This document shows positions 9,796 through 17,252 of a stretch of 64,000 bases of DNA, one piece after another. The position numbers and the translations under genes are program-made. The DNA is from JAJDZL01 sp965221175 (GTDB taxonomy: Bacteria > Pseudomonadota > Gammaproteobacteria > Arenicellales > JAJDZL01): contig OZ244867.1 of assembly GCA_965221175.1 (NCBI GenBank), positions 744,001-808,000 of the forward strand. The letters run 5' to 3'. The notes under the pieces were generated by a model. It ran no database searches. It worked only from the letters and a program-made list of their open reading frames with translations, and had not been told where the DNA came from. Positions within the stretch are counted from its first letter, which is position 1. Each line of letters starts with the position of its first letter.

Positions 9796-10419
9796 TCAAG
9801 CCGCAGTCAATGCGAGTTTCCCTAAATAATCGCGTACCACGTGATGGTCCAAAAGAGTCGTGAAATTCGACGATAGAGTCAATTTACCGTTCTGTACGAA
9901 GATATAGCGTTCACAAATGTCCTGCATAATTTCCAAGTGGAACGGTTCGGTGGGATGTAGGCAGAGAAAAACGACCCTCCCGTCAGCACGAAGTTTGGCG
10001 AAGAATTCCAGCATAAATCCGATATAACCATCTTGAGCGTTGAACTGAGGTTCGTCGAACAAGTGTACCATAGGGTAATCGCTGTCCGCGCTTTTCATCA
10101 CGAACGCTGGTTTGGTTCGTTTGAAATGTCGAACCTGATAGGACTGATGGTAGTGGATGGCGAGCCGGTCGCGCTCACGGTATTTTACGTTGTGGATGTT
10201 GCGCCCCATGCAAAGAACCTTTCCGGATGTCGGTTTGTTGGAGCCCGTGATGAGTTCGAACAAGGTCGTCTTTCCGGACCCGTTTGGCCCCATCACGCCG
10301 ACGACGGCCGGTTCCGCTACACTGACGGTTGCCTCCAGACGAAAGGTCTCCTTTCTGGTGACTACTCCCCGAGTATAGGTCTTGACTAGATTGCGCACTT
10401 CCAAAATCGATGTTGCCAT
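9796..10419 (-). CDS. Atypical ABC ATPase without signature motif, third ATPase of the HAAT operon
   Basis: 207-residue ATP-binding cassette protein. Walker A is intact (GPNGSGKTT) and the Walker B-like stretch reads MVHLFDEPQF. Between them, where LSGGQ should stand, the sequence runs FKRTKPAFVMKSADSDY with no signature motif, and the helical domain is shortened; the H-loop position is CLHPTEP. LIV-type importers normally use two ATPases (LivG, LivF), both present next door, so this is a third. It starts 3 bases after livF ends. It may be a regulatory or accessory ATPase, or may form an asymmetric site with LivF/LivG. The frame is clean, so simple decay is unlikely. Confidence 0.75.
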   Translation of the reverse strand: MATSILEVRNLVKTYTRGVVTRKETFRLEATVSVAEPAVVGVMGPNGSGKTTLFELITGSNKPTSGKVLCMGRNIHNVKYRERDRLAIHYHQSYQVRHFKRTKPAFVMKSADSDYPMVHLFDEPQFNAQDGYIGFMLEFFAKLRADGRVVFLCLHPTEPFHLEIMQDICERYIFVQNGKLTLSSNFTTLLDHHVVRDYLGKLALTAA

Positions 10420-10422
10420 GCA

Positions 10423-11121
10423 CTATATCCCCAGCATTCGTTCGCGTAACTCTGGGTAATCCAGCATTTCTCTGGCTCGCCCTTCGTGAACGATACGTCC
10501 ACGGTCCATAACGTAGACCCGGTCGCTCACGTCAAGCGCACTAAGCGCATTTTGCTCGACCACTAATACGGAGACGCCTTCGTCTTTCAGGCGAGTGATC
10601 GTTTTCATGACGTCCTGCACGACTTTGGGCGCCAAACCCTGACTAGGTTCATCGAACAGTACCAGGCCCGGAGAACCGATCAGCGCCCGTGAAATTGCCA
10701 CCATCTGCATCTCTCCACCGGATAGGTTTTCACACTCTCGCCCCATAAGGTATTCCAATGCCGAGAATATCTCGTAAATTTCCTGTAACTCCCATTGACG
10801 GAAGCGGGTTTTCTTGCGCGCGATCGTAAGGTTTCGTTCGACGGTGAGGGTCGGGAAAATACGCCGGTCGTCCGGCACCCAACCGACCCCAGCGCTAGCG
10901 ATTTTGTGTGTCGGCTGGTCGGTTATGTCTTGGCTGTCGAACCGGATGCGCCCCTTGGCCGCTGGCGTGAGTCCTAGAATTGAACGGATTGTGGTGGTCT
11001 TGCCAGCGCCGTTCGGACCAAGCAGACTGACGACTTCGCCAGCTCTGACTTCCAAGGAAACATCGAACAGAGCCTGTGTTTCGCCGTAAAAGGAGTCAAT
11101 GCCCTGAATTTCCAATATCAC
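10423..11121 (-). CDS. livF: HAAT/branched-chain-type ABC transporter ATPase LivF
   Basis: ATPase of a LIV-type (hydrophobic amino acid transporter family) importer. Seen: Walker A GPNGAGKTT, signature LSGGEMQM, Walker B VLFDEPSQGLAPK, and VLVVEQN, typical of LivF. I chose GTG at 11121 because it overlaps the livG stop as GTGA, giving translational coupling and a 232-residue protein starting at the usual first strand. A longer frame begins at ATG 11154 but would overlap livG by 37 bases. Substrate is not necessarily an amino acid; this importer family also takes urea, amides and other small molecules. Confidence 0.9.
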   Translation of the reverse strand: MILEIQGIDSFYGETQALFDVSLEVRAGEVVSLLGPNGAGKTTTIRSILGLTPAAKGRIRFDSQDITDQPTHKIASAGVGWVPDDRRIFPTLTVERNLTIARKKTRFRQWELQEIYEIFSALEYLMGRECENLSGGEMQMVAISRALIGSPGLVLFDEPSQGLAPKVVQDVMKTITRLKDEGVSVLVVEQNALSALDVSDRVYVMDRGRIVHEGRAREMLDYPELRERMLGI

Positions 11122-11861
11122 TGCAGCATCCCCAGATTCGAGGCTTGTACCCACTTATTGGCTCTGAGTTCGTCAGGAGATCCTTGGGTGATGACTTGGC
11201 CCCAGTGAATGACTGAAATCCTATCGGCGAGTTCGAACAGAAAACGCATATCGTGTTCAATAATTACGATCGTGTAGAGTTCTTTCAGGGATTCTACGAG
11301 TTTCGCCAGCTTTACCGTGGCTTCGCTCCCCATGCCGGCGGTGGGTTCGTCAAGGAACAATAGTTTAGGGTCAGCGGCAAGTGCCACACCAATTTCCAAG
11401 GCCCGGCGGTTGCCATAAGAAAGGCTCTTTGCCTCCTCGCGTTCGAACCCTTTTAGACCAACCCGTGCTAGAACAGCTTCCGCTCGGTCCGCAGCGCCGC
11501 TATCCCCGGCCAAGTTGCGAGTTGTGTTGAAGCCGGCATCGCGAACCTCAGGAAGGGCAACAAGGATGTTTTCGAGGACTGTATAGTCGTTGAATAAATT
11601 TATGATCTGGAATGATCGCGAGATGCCCTTGCGGGCGATTTTCCGCGGCGACAGGCCCGTTATGTCGTGACCGTCGAAAACCACGCGGCCACGATCCGGT
11701 TTGTAACGACCGGTCAGGACGTTGAAACAGGTAGTTTTACCGGCGCCGTTAGGCCCCATAATTCCCGACAACTTGCCCGCTTCAAAGCTCAGGTTAATCT
11801 CTTCCAAGACGACTTGATCGCCGAAACGCTTGTGAATCGATTGTGCTTCGAAGAACGCCAT
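11118..11861 (-). CDS. livG: HAAT/branched-chain-type ABC transporter ATPase LivG
   Basis: 247-residue ATPase, partner of LivF. Seen: Walker A GPNGAGKTT, the LivG-type RSFQIINLFNDYTVLEN segment, a degenerate signature LSYGNRRALE (common in LivG), Walker B LFLDEPTAGM, and IIEHDM. It starts 20 bases after livM ends and overlaps the chosen livF start. Together with LivF it powers the permease pair LivH/LivM at the inner membrane. Confidence 0.92.
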   Translation of the reverse strand: MAFFEAQSIHKRFGDQVVLEEINLSFEAGKLSGIMGPNGAGKTTCFNVLTGRYKPDRGRVVFDGHDITGLSPRKIARKGISRSFQIINLFNDYTVLENILVALPEVRDAGFNTTRNLAGDSGAADRAEAVLARVGLKGFEREEAKSLSYGNRRALEIGVALAADPKLLFLDEPTAGMGSEATVKLAKLVESLKELYTIVIIEHDMRFLFELADRISVIHWGQVITQGSPDELRANKWVQASNLGMLQ

Positions 11862-11881
11862 CGCCTATCTCCTCGCCAACA

Positions 11882-12895
11882 TTACGAGATTGTTGGAGGC
11901 CGTCGCGCCAATCTTTTACTCGCCGCCTTTGATACGGCTTGTGTCCAATCCTGCCAGATGCCGGCGGCGCCTTCCGGTTTGAACAACACCATCGCCATAA
12001 AAATGAGCCCATACCAAAGTAGCCAAGTTTCGGTCAGTGATCCGAGGAGATCGCGGGCCAAAAAGAATATCACGACGCCAACCACCGGCCCCCAGAAGCT
12101 GACAAACCCACCACCTACCAGCGTCATCATGACGACAAACCCTGACGCGTGCAGGCTCATGACATCCGGGTAAGCGCTTTCTTGAGCCATGGCGAATAAA
12201 CCGCCAGCCAACCCCGCGATGCCAGCGGAAGTAGTGAACACGAGCCACTTGTAGAGCCAGACGTTGTAGCCGACGAACCTAGCCCGCATCTCATTTTGCT
12301 TGATGGCTTGGATGACTTTGCCGAAGGGCGAGTGAACCAGTCGCCAGAGTACGACGACGACCGCGGCGAAGATGCAGAGCACCAGATAGTACAGCGCAGT
12401 GTTGGTCTTGAGGGCGAACTCCGCAAGCCCTAGTTCCACAGCTGGGCGCGGAATGTTCAGAAGCCCGTCTTCGCCACCTGTCACAGTGTGCCATTTTATA
12501 GAGATGAACCAGAAAATTTGGCCGAAAGCGATAGTCAGAAGCGCGAAATAGATTCCTCGACGGTGCGAAACAAAAACCGCGACTAAAGCGCCTCCGATGG
12601 CGCCAAGAAAGATCGCTGCGACAAGTCCAAACCAAAGGTTCTGCATAACGTTCAGTTGGAAAAGGCCGAAACCGTAGGCACCAAGACCAAAATAAGCACC
12701 ATGCCCGAAAGACGGTAGTCCCGTGTAACCGAGCAACAGGTTGAAGCCCATTGCAAATATCATCCAGATCACGATCTCGACACCTAAGTAAGTGTAGAAA
12801 CCAACCGGGCCGATCCATTGCGGCAAGGTCACCAAGATGATCAAGACCACGATCATCGGCCAGCTGACTACAGTACCGGAACCGGTTAAACCCAT
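11882..12895 (-). CDS. livM: HAAT/branched-chain-type ABC transporter permease LivM
   Basis: 337-residue inner-membrane permease with about ten hydrophobic segments. Seen: the FNLLLGYTGLPSFGHGAYFGLGAY region typical of LivM and the cytoplasmic loop AIKQNEMRARFVGYNVWLYKW that contacts the ATPases. The open frame extends far upstream to 13309, but those 138 residues are Arg/His/Trp-rich antisense-like sequence overlapping livH. The ATG at 12895, 5 bases after the livH stop, is the sensible start. Confidence 0.92.
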   Translation of the reverse strand: MGLTGSGTVVSWPMIVVLIILVTLPQWIGPVGFYTYLGVEIVIWMIFAMGFNLLLGYTGLPSFGHGAYFGLGAYGFGLFQLNVMQNLWFGLVAAIFLGAIGGALVAVFVSHRRGIYFALLTIAFGQIFWFISIKWHTVTGGEDGLLNIPRPAVELGLAEFALKTNTALYYLVLCIFAAVVVVLWRLVHSPFGKVIQAIKQNEMRARFVGYNVWLYKWLVFTTSAGIAGLAGGLFAMAQESAYPDVMSLHASGFVVMMTLVGGGFVSFWGPVVGVVIFFLARDLLGSLTETWLLWYGLIFMAMVLFKPEGAAGIWQDWTQAVSKAASKRLARRPPTIS

Positions 12896-12900
12896 GAGCT

Positions 12901-13830
12901 TTATGCTTCGAGAACGCTTTTCTTGCCGAACAGGCCGCGGGCTCGAAAAGTTACTACCGCGATCAGTAGTAGATACATGGACATGAGTGACCATTCGGAC
13001 GCATAGGCGCCGGTAATGCCAACTGTCAAACCTACGAGCAGGCTCGCGATGACGGCGCCCCAAAAACTGCCGATTCCACCTAGGACGATGATCAGGAAGG
13101 CTGGCACGACGACATCGACACCGACATGCGGCCGAAGCCCCCAGATAGGCGTCAGCACAATGCCAGCGATGGCTGCAAGCGAGGCACCGAAACCGAATAC
13201 GAACAGCCGTAGTAAGGTCAGATTGACGCCTAACGCGCGTACCATTTCGCTGTCGTGGGCGCCAGCTTTGATGATGGCGCCGTACGGAGTCTTCTGGAGG
13301 AACAGCCAAACCGAAAAGATCACCGCTGTGGCGAAGCCGGCGGCGAAGAAACGATACTTCGAATAGATCATGCCGCCGAACAGGAAAGCACCGCCGATGG
13401 CGTCAGGTGTCGGCATGATTTGTTCTCCCGACCCCCAGATAATACGAATCAGCTCTTCAATGACAAGCGCCACACCGAAAGTTAGCAACAAACCGTAGAG
13501 GGGATCCTTGCCATAGGTACGCCGCATGCAGATTTCCATCCCGAAACCGACGATAGCGATGAGAGCAGGCGCAAAGGCAAGTCCGACGATGTACCGGGCG
13601 GTTAGCGGCAATTCCATATACCACGCGCCCATCGCCCCGAACCAAGCCAGATCCGGATTGATGATGGTCATGGCCGCATATGCACCCAACGCGAACAACG
13701 ATCCGTGCGCCAAATTGATGAGTTCCATGACTCCGACAATCAACATGAAACCGATTGCGATCAAGGCAAACAGCAGTCCGAGCGACAGGCCATTCACCAG
13801 ATGCGGAAGCAAATTGTTGATCAGTTCCAT
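12901..13830 (-). CDS. livH: HAAT/branched-chain-type ABC transporter permease LivH
   Basis: 309-residue permease with eight or more membrane segments. Seen: NGLSLGLLFALIAIGFMLI, GVMELINLAHGSLFALGAY (the LivH hallmark), and the EAA-like loop GAHDSEMVRALGVNLTLLR. It forms the channel with LivM. A strong intercistronic stem-loop separates it from the binding-protein gene upstream, which could let the binding protein be made in excess. Confidence 0.92.
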   Translation of the reverse strand: MELINNLLPHLVNGLSLGLLFALIAIGFMLIVGVMELINLAHGSLFALGAYAAMTIINPDLAWFGAMGAWYMELPLTARYIVGLAFAPALIAIVGFGMEICMRRTYGKDPLYGLLLTFGVALVIEELIRIIWGSGEQIMPTPDAIGGAFLFGGMIYSKYRFFAAGFATAVIFSVWLFLQKTPYGAIIKAGAHDSEMVRALGVNLTLLRLFVFGFGASLAAIAGIVLTPIWGLRPHVGVDVVVPAFLIIVLGGIGSFWGAVIASLLVGLTVGITGAYASEWSLMSMYLLLIAVVTFRARGLFGKKSVLEA

Positions 13831-13885
13831 GGTTCCAACCAGCGCTGTCCACCAAGTTTCGCGCTTGTGAGATTATAGAGTAAGT

Positions 13886-13924
13886 TTCCCGCCGGCTTTC
13901 AGCGAAGCTATCCGCCGGCGGGAA
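13886..13924 (-). promoter_or_regulatory. Intercistronic stem-loop between binding-protein gene and livH
   Basis: A perfect 11-base inverted repeat, TTCCCGCCGGC at 13886-13896 against GCCGGCGGGAA at 13914-13924, with a 17-base loop. It starts a few bases after the stop of the binding-protein gene and precedes livH. On the transcribed strand there is no T-run after it, so it does not look like a full intrinsic terminator. A position right after a binding-protein gene is where RNA-stabilising hairpins are known in importer operons, raising binding protein over permease; that role is inferred here. Confidence 0.7.
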
Positions 13925-13931
13925 CTGGAGA

Positions 13932-15230
13932 TCAAGCGTCAAAGGTCGGCGTGTCCTCGTAGGACTCCAATTGTCCCTCTTCTTCTGCTTTCATATCCGC
14001 AACATCCGCCGGCGTTGACTGACTTACAACACTGAACACATCGTTTGGGTCTTCGGTGCCTGCGTTGGCGGTGGCCAGGTAAATAGTCTGCTGCATTTGG
14101 TGAGTCTTTGGATTGATCCACGCGTCATGATGCTGCAAGCGGTCTTCGGCCGAAACTCTGAGGCCTTCAAGCTGCTTGATGATCATAATATTGTTCGTCG
14201 ATCCAGCGACCTCGATCGCATCCAACAGGGACTTTGTGGCCATATAGCCGTTGTAAAAGACGTTGCCCGGCACTTTCATCCTGGTTTCTGGATAGGCTGC
14301 CTGGTAACGTGCCACGAACTCGGCGACGCCGGGCAAGTCTAGCTTGTAGTACCACGTTGTGCCAAATACACCAAATAGATTCTCAATCGGCAAGCCGTAA
14401 ATATCGGGCCAGTCCTGCTGATTGTTTATCCAAGCCATTTTTGAGCCAAGCCCCAATTGAGCGACTTGCTGGCGCATGGCTTTTTGGTCATCGCCTCCAA
14501 CGGCAGCGGCGACAACTTCGGGGGCTGCCTGCTGAACCTTCAATAGAAAAGACGAAAAATCACGAGTTCCCTGCGGCACCATAATCTCGTCGATGATCTC
14601 TCCGCCGAATTGATCGACTAGGCTCCGAGTTGCATTCGAGGTGTTGTGTCCCCAGACGTAGTCGTTGGTCAATAACAGCCATTTCGTGCCGTAGGCGTTG
14701 ATTGCGTTCTTTACGGCGGCTTGCGCGAAATTTCGACCGTTGCCGTCCCACACGAATTTCACCCGGTGCTTGTTTTTACCGCTTTCCGTTGGTGATGATG
14801 AGTTGGTGTTAAGATAGATGCAACCGTATTTCTGAGCCACTTGACTTATGGCGTTGGCCACACCGGAACTGACGGCACCGATAAGAAAACCACATTCCTC
14901 GCGAGTGATCAAGCGCTCAGCGACACGCGAACCGGTTGCCGGAGTAGTTTCTGTATCGATGTGCTGCGTTACAATCTGCCGGCCCAGCACTCCGCCATTG
15001 GCGTTGGCTTCGTTAATGGCCATCATCATACCGCGGCGATCCGACGCCCCGGAATTCGCGTACTGTCCGCTGGCGTCCGAGGTGATTCCGATCTTGATCG
15101 GTTTTTCGGCGGCTGACGCATACATTCGATTGTGTTGCCAAGGGCCGAAAAACGCACCGACGGTGCCTACGGATGCGACTCCCATGCCTTTAAGCATGTT
15201 TCGCCTTGAAGTATTTAATTTTGTTGACAT
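13932..15230 (-). CDS. HAAT-type ABC transporter substrate-binding protein, Tat-like leader
   Basis: 432-residue periplasmic binding protein of the LivK/Peripla_BP_6 type: IKIGITSDASGQYA at the first strand, GASDRRGMMMAINEANANGG, and LITREECGFLIGAVSS. The N-terminus carries SRRNMLKGMG followed by a hydrophobic stretch, suggesting Tat export. The start was set at ATG 15230 because GGAGGA lies 5 bases upstream; a frame four codons longer (15242) would begin upstream of that site. First of the transporter genes, 102 bases after the dehydrogenase gene. Ligand unknown. Confidence 0.88.
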   Translation of the reverse strand: MSTKLNTSRRNMLKGMGVASVGTVGAFFGPWQHNRMYASAAEKPIKIGITSDASGQYANSGASDRRGMMMAINEANANGGVLGRQIVTQHIDTETTPATGSRVAERLITREECGFLIGAVSSGVANAISQVAQKYGCIYLNTNSSSPTESGKNKHRVKFVWDGNGRNFAQAAVKNAINAYGTKWLLLTNDYVWGHNTSNATRSLVDQFGGEIIDEIMVPQGTRDFSSFLLKVQQAAPEVVAAAVGGDDQKAMRQQVAQLGLGSKMAWINNQQDWPDIYGLPIENLFGVFGTTWYYKLDLPGVAEFVARYQAAYPETRMKVPGNVFYNGYMATKSLLDAIEVAGSTNNIMIIKQLEGLRVSAEDRLQHHDAWINPKTHQMQQTIYLATANAGTEDPNDVFSVVSQSTPADVADMKAEEEGQLESYEDTPTFDA

Positions 15231-15234
15231 GATT

Positions 15235-15240
15235 TCCTCC
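15235..15240 (-). promoter_or_regulatory. Ribosome binding site deciding the binding-protein start
   Basis: GGAGGA read on the minus strand, 4 bases before ATG at 15230. It rules out the in-frame ATG at 15242 as the main start. Confidence 0.75.
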
Positions 15241-15332
15241 AATATCTTCTGCTATTCGAAATCGTTAATGTGCCGAACGAAATTTCTTATGTCGCCATGG
15301 TTCGGTCGGCTCACACCACAGCTGCAGGCGAA

Positions 15333-16235
15333 TTACTCGCCGAAAATCTTGATGTTGTTCAGTTTGGTTTGTGCCTCAATCAGTGAACCGACGTACTCAT
15401 CAGCCAACCCCAGGTTAGCCGCCTGGACGTACGCGTGATGAACGGCGTTACCGAGATTACCCGTCAGTGGTACATCCTCGGTCATCCGCGTGTAATAACG
15501 GAGGTCCTTGCCAGCGTTGGCAACCGTGAACATAAGGCCGGCATAGTCACCTTTCTCCATGGCCCGGCTAATGATTCTTTGAAAAATTCCGCAATTCGCT
15601 CCACCGGCGCTGATGATGTCGTAAAAGCCTTTCTTATCGATCCCGGTGGCGGCAACGGCAGCCATGGTCTCGGCGATCAACGCGACGATTCCCATGGCCA
15701 TAAAGTTGTAGATGAGCTTTACTCGGATAGCGGAGCCCATGGGTCCTGTGTGCACGATATTAGCGGCGAAGCACTTGATAATGGGCAACACCTCTCGATA
15801 TATCTCGTCGGAAGCGCCGACCATGACGTTAAGTGCGCCCTCTTCTGCCTCTTTCGGCGTCAAAGCGAGAGGAGCGTCAACCAATTCGGCACCCTTCCGC
15901 GACAAGTCCGCCGCCACACGCTCGGTCGTTGCGGGCTCGTTGGTCGTGCAGTCAATGACGATCATGCCGTCTCGAACGCCTTCCAAAAGGCCATTTTTCC
16001 CGTAGACGACTTCCTCCATCTGTGGAGCGCCGGTCACGCATATAATGACTACATCGACAGATTCTGCTATTTTTTTCGGCGAGGATTCTTCAAGGGCACC
16101 TCGGGTCAATAGATCCTCCAAGGGCTCACGATTTCGATGCGCCATGGCGGTCACCGAAAATCCTTTTTCCTGAAGGTTCTTTGCTATGCCGTGCCCCATC
16201 AAACCGATACCAATGAAACCGATTCGTTTAGACAT
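15333..16235 (-). CDS. Beta-hydroxyacid dehydrogenase family protein (HIBADH/YihU-like)
   Basis: 300-residue NAD(P)-dependent dehydrogenase. Seen: Rossmann motif GFIGIGLMGHGIAKNL and the catalytic Lys region VKLIYNFMAMG. The substrate loop that reads DAPVSGG in 3-hydroxyisobutyrate and tartronate-semialdehyde reductases is DAPLALT here, so the small hydroxyacid it reduces or oxidises is probably different. First gene of the minus-strand importer operon, divergent from the RpiR regulator, hence probably under its control. A second family member at 46889-47782 has the standard loop. Confidence 0.85.
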   Translation of the reverse strand: MSKRIGFIGIGLMGHGIAKNLQEKGFSVTAMAHRNREPLEDLLTRGALEESSPKKIAESVDVVIICVTGAPQMEEVVYGKNGLLEGVRDGMIVIDCTTNEPATTERVAADLSRKGAELVDAPLALTPKEAEEGALNVMVGASDEIYREVLPIIKCFAANIVHTGPMGSAIRVKLIYNFMAMGIVALIAETMAAVAATGIDKKGFYDIISAGGANCGIFQRIISRAMEKGDYAGLMFTVANAGKDLRYYTRMTEDVPLTGNLGNAVHHAYVQAANLGLADEYVGSLIEAQTKLNNIKIFGE

Positions 16236-16282
16236 GCGTTATTCTCCGCGTATAATAGAATAAATGTTCATAAAGTATATAA

Positions 16283-16306
16283 TGACAGAATATTTCTTTT
16301 TTGTCA
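16283..16306. promoter_or_regulatory. Candidate operator in divergent promoter region
   Basis: The 147-base AT-rich spacer between the divergent dehydrogenase operon and the RpiR gene contains an inverted repeat, TGACA at 16283-16287 and TGTCA at 16302-16306, with a 14-base spacer. RpiR-type regulators often bind inverted repeats in their own divergent promoter regions, so this is a candidate site; half-sites of five bases can arise by chance in AT-rich DNA. Confidence 0.35.
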
Positions 16307-16382
16307 ATAATAAAATATTTGTTTAATAAAATGACGATTAATTTCTATTGCTCCATAACTCGCGGAACAAAATGAGGACAAA

Positions 16383-17252
16383 ATGAGCGAACGCACGAAA
16401 ACGAAACTGCCCGATACGTATGATGGACTCAAGGCGCTCATTACCGAGCGGTATCCCGAATTTCGAGGCCAGATGAAGAGGATCGCTGAACACGCTATTG
16501 AAAATCCCAACGACATGGCATTGAAAACGGTTGCCCAGATGGCCGAAGACATCGGTGTGCAGCCGTCGAGCATGGTTCGATTCGCCAAAGGTCTCGAATA
16601 TGATGGATTCAGTGCCCTCCAACATGTGTTTCGCAACCGTTTGATCAACGCGCATTCGAGTTATGCGGAACGAATACGATCGCAACGACGTGGACAGGAA
16701 CTCGCGGAGCATGCAGATGCTTCGGACGCCGTATTGACCAATTTCGTAGAACAGGGGATCGCATCACTTGAAACATTGCGTTTGCATACACCTCCTACGC
16801 GCATTAATCAGGCCATACAGATTCTGGCTGACGCGAAGGATATATACCTGTTGGCGCAGCGGCGTGCATTTCCAGTGGCGTTCTATTTAAGTTACGCGCT
16901 CGCACAGTTTGAACGACGCTGCGTGCTGTTAGATGGCATCGGTGGCATGCTGAACCAGCAGGCTACTCAGGCGACGCCCGAAGATGCCATTATTGCCGTT
17001 AGTTTTCGACCCTATTCGTCATCGGTCGTAGGAGTCGTAACTGATCGATTTGAAGCAGGCGTTCCCATAGTATCCATCACCGACAGCTCGCTTAGTCCAC
17101 TCGCTTTGGAATGCTCTGTATTCTTCGAAACGTTCGAGCGCGAAGACAGCGGTTTTCGTACTTTAATGGCCCCAATGTGCCTTGCGCAAACGCTTGTTGT
17201 CGGTCTTGGCCATTATCTGGCGGCGTTGGAAAACGGCGGAAGCAAGACATGA
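16383..17252 (+). CDS. MurR/RpiR family transcriptional regulator
   Basis: 289-residue regulator: N-terminal HTH_6 domain (residues about 10-90, with MALKTVAQMAEDIGVQPSS and MVRFAKGLEYDGFSAL as the helix-turn-helix region) and a C-terminal SIS sugar-phosphate-binding domain (about 125-260). In alphaproteobacterial inositol loci, RpiR-type IolR proteins precede iolC; here the stop overlaps the iolC-like ATG (ATGA), so the two are translationally coupled. Likely senses a phosphorylated sugar or polyol intermediate. Confidence 0.9.
   Translation: MSERTKTKLPDTYDGLKALITERYPEFRGQMKRIAEHAIENPNDMALKTVAQMAEDIGVQPSSMVRFAKGLEYDGFSALQHVFRNRLINAHSSYAERIRSQRRGQELAEHADASDAVLTNFVEQGIASLETLRLHTPPTRINQAIQILADAKDIYLLAQRRAFPVAFYLSYALAQFERRCVLLDGIGGMLNQQATQATPEDAIIAVSFRPYSSSVVGVVTDRFEAGVPIVSITDSSLSPLALECSVFFETFEREDSGFRTLMAPMCLAQTLVVGLGHYLAALENGGSKT

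Noticed and set aside
11882..13309. 475-codon version of LivM starting at 13309
   Set aside because: The first 138 codons overlap livH and are Arg/His/Trp-rich with no permease character; ATG 12895 gives a normal LivM.
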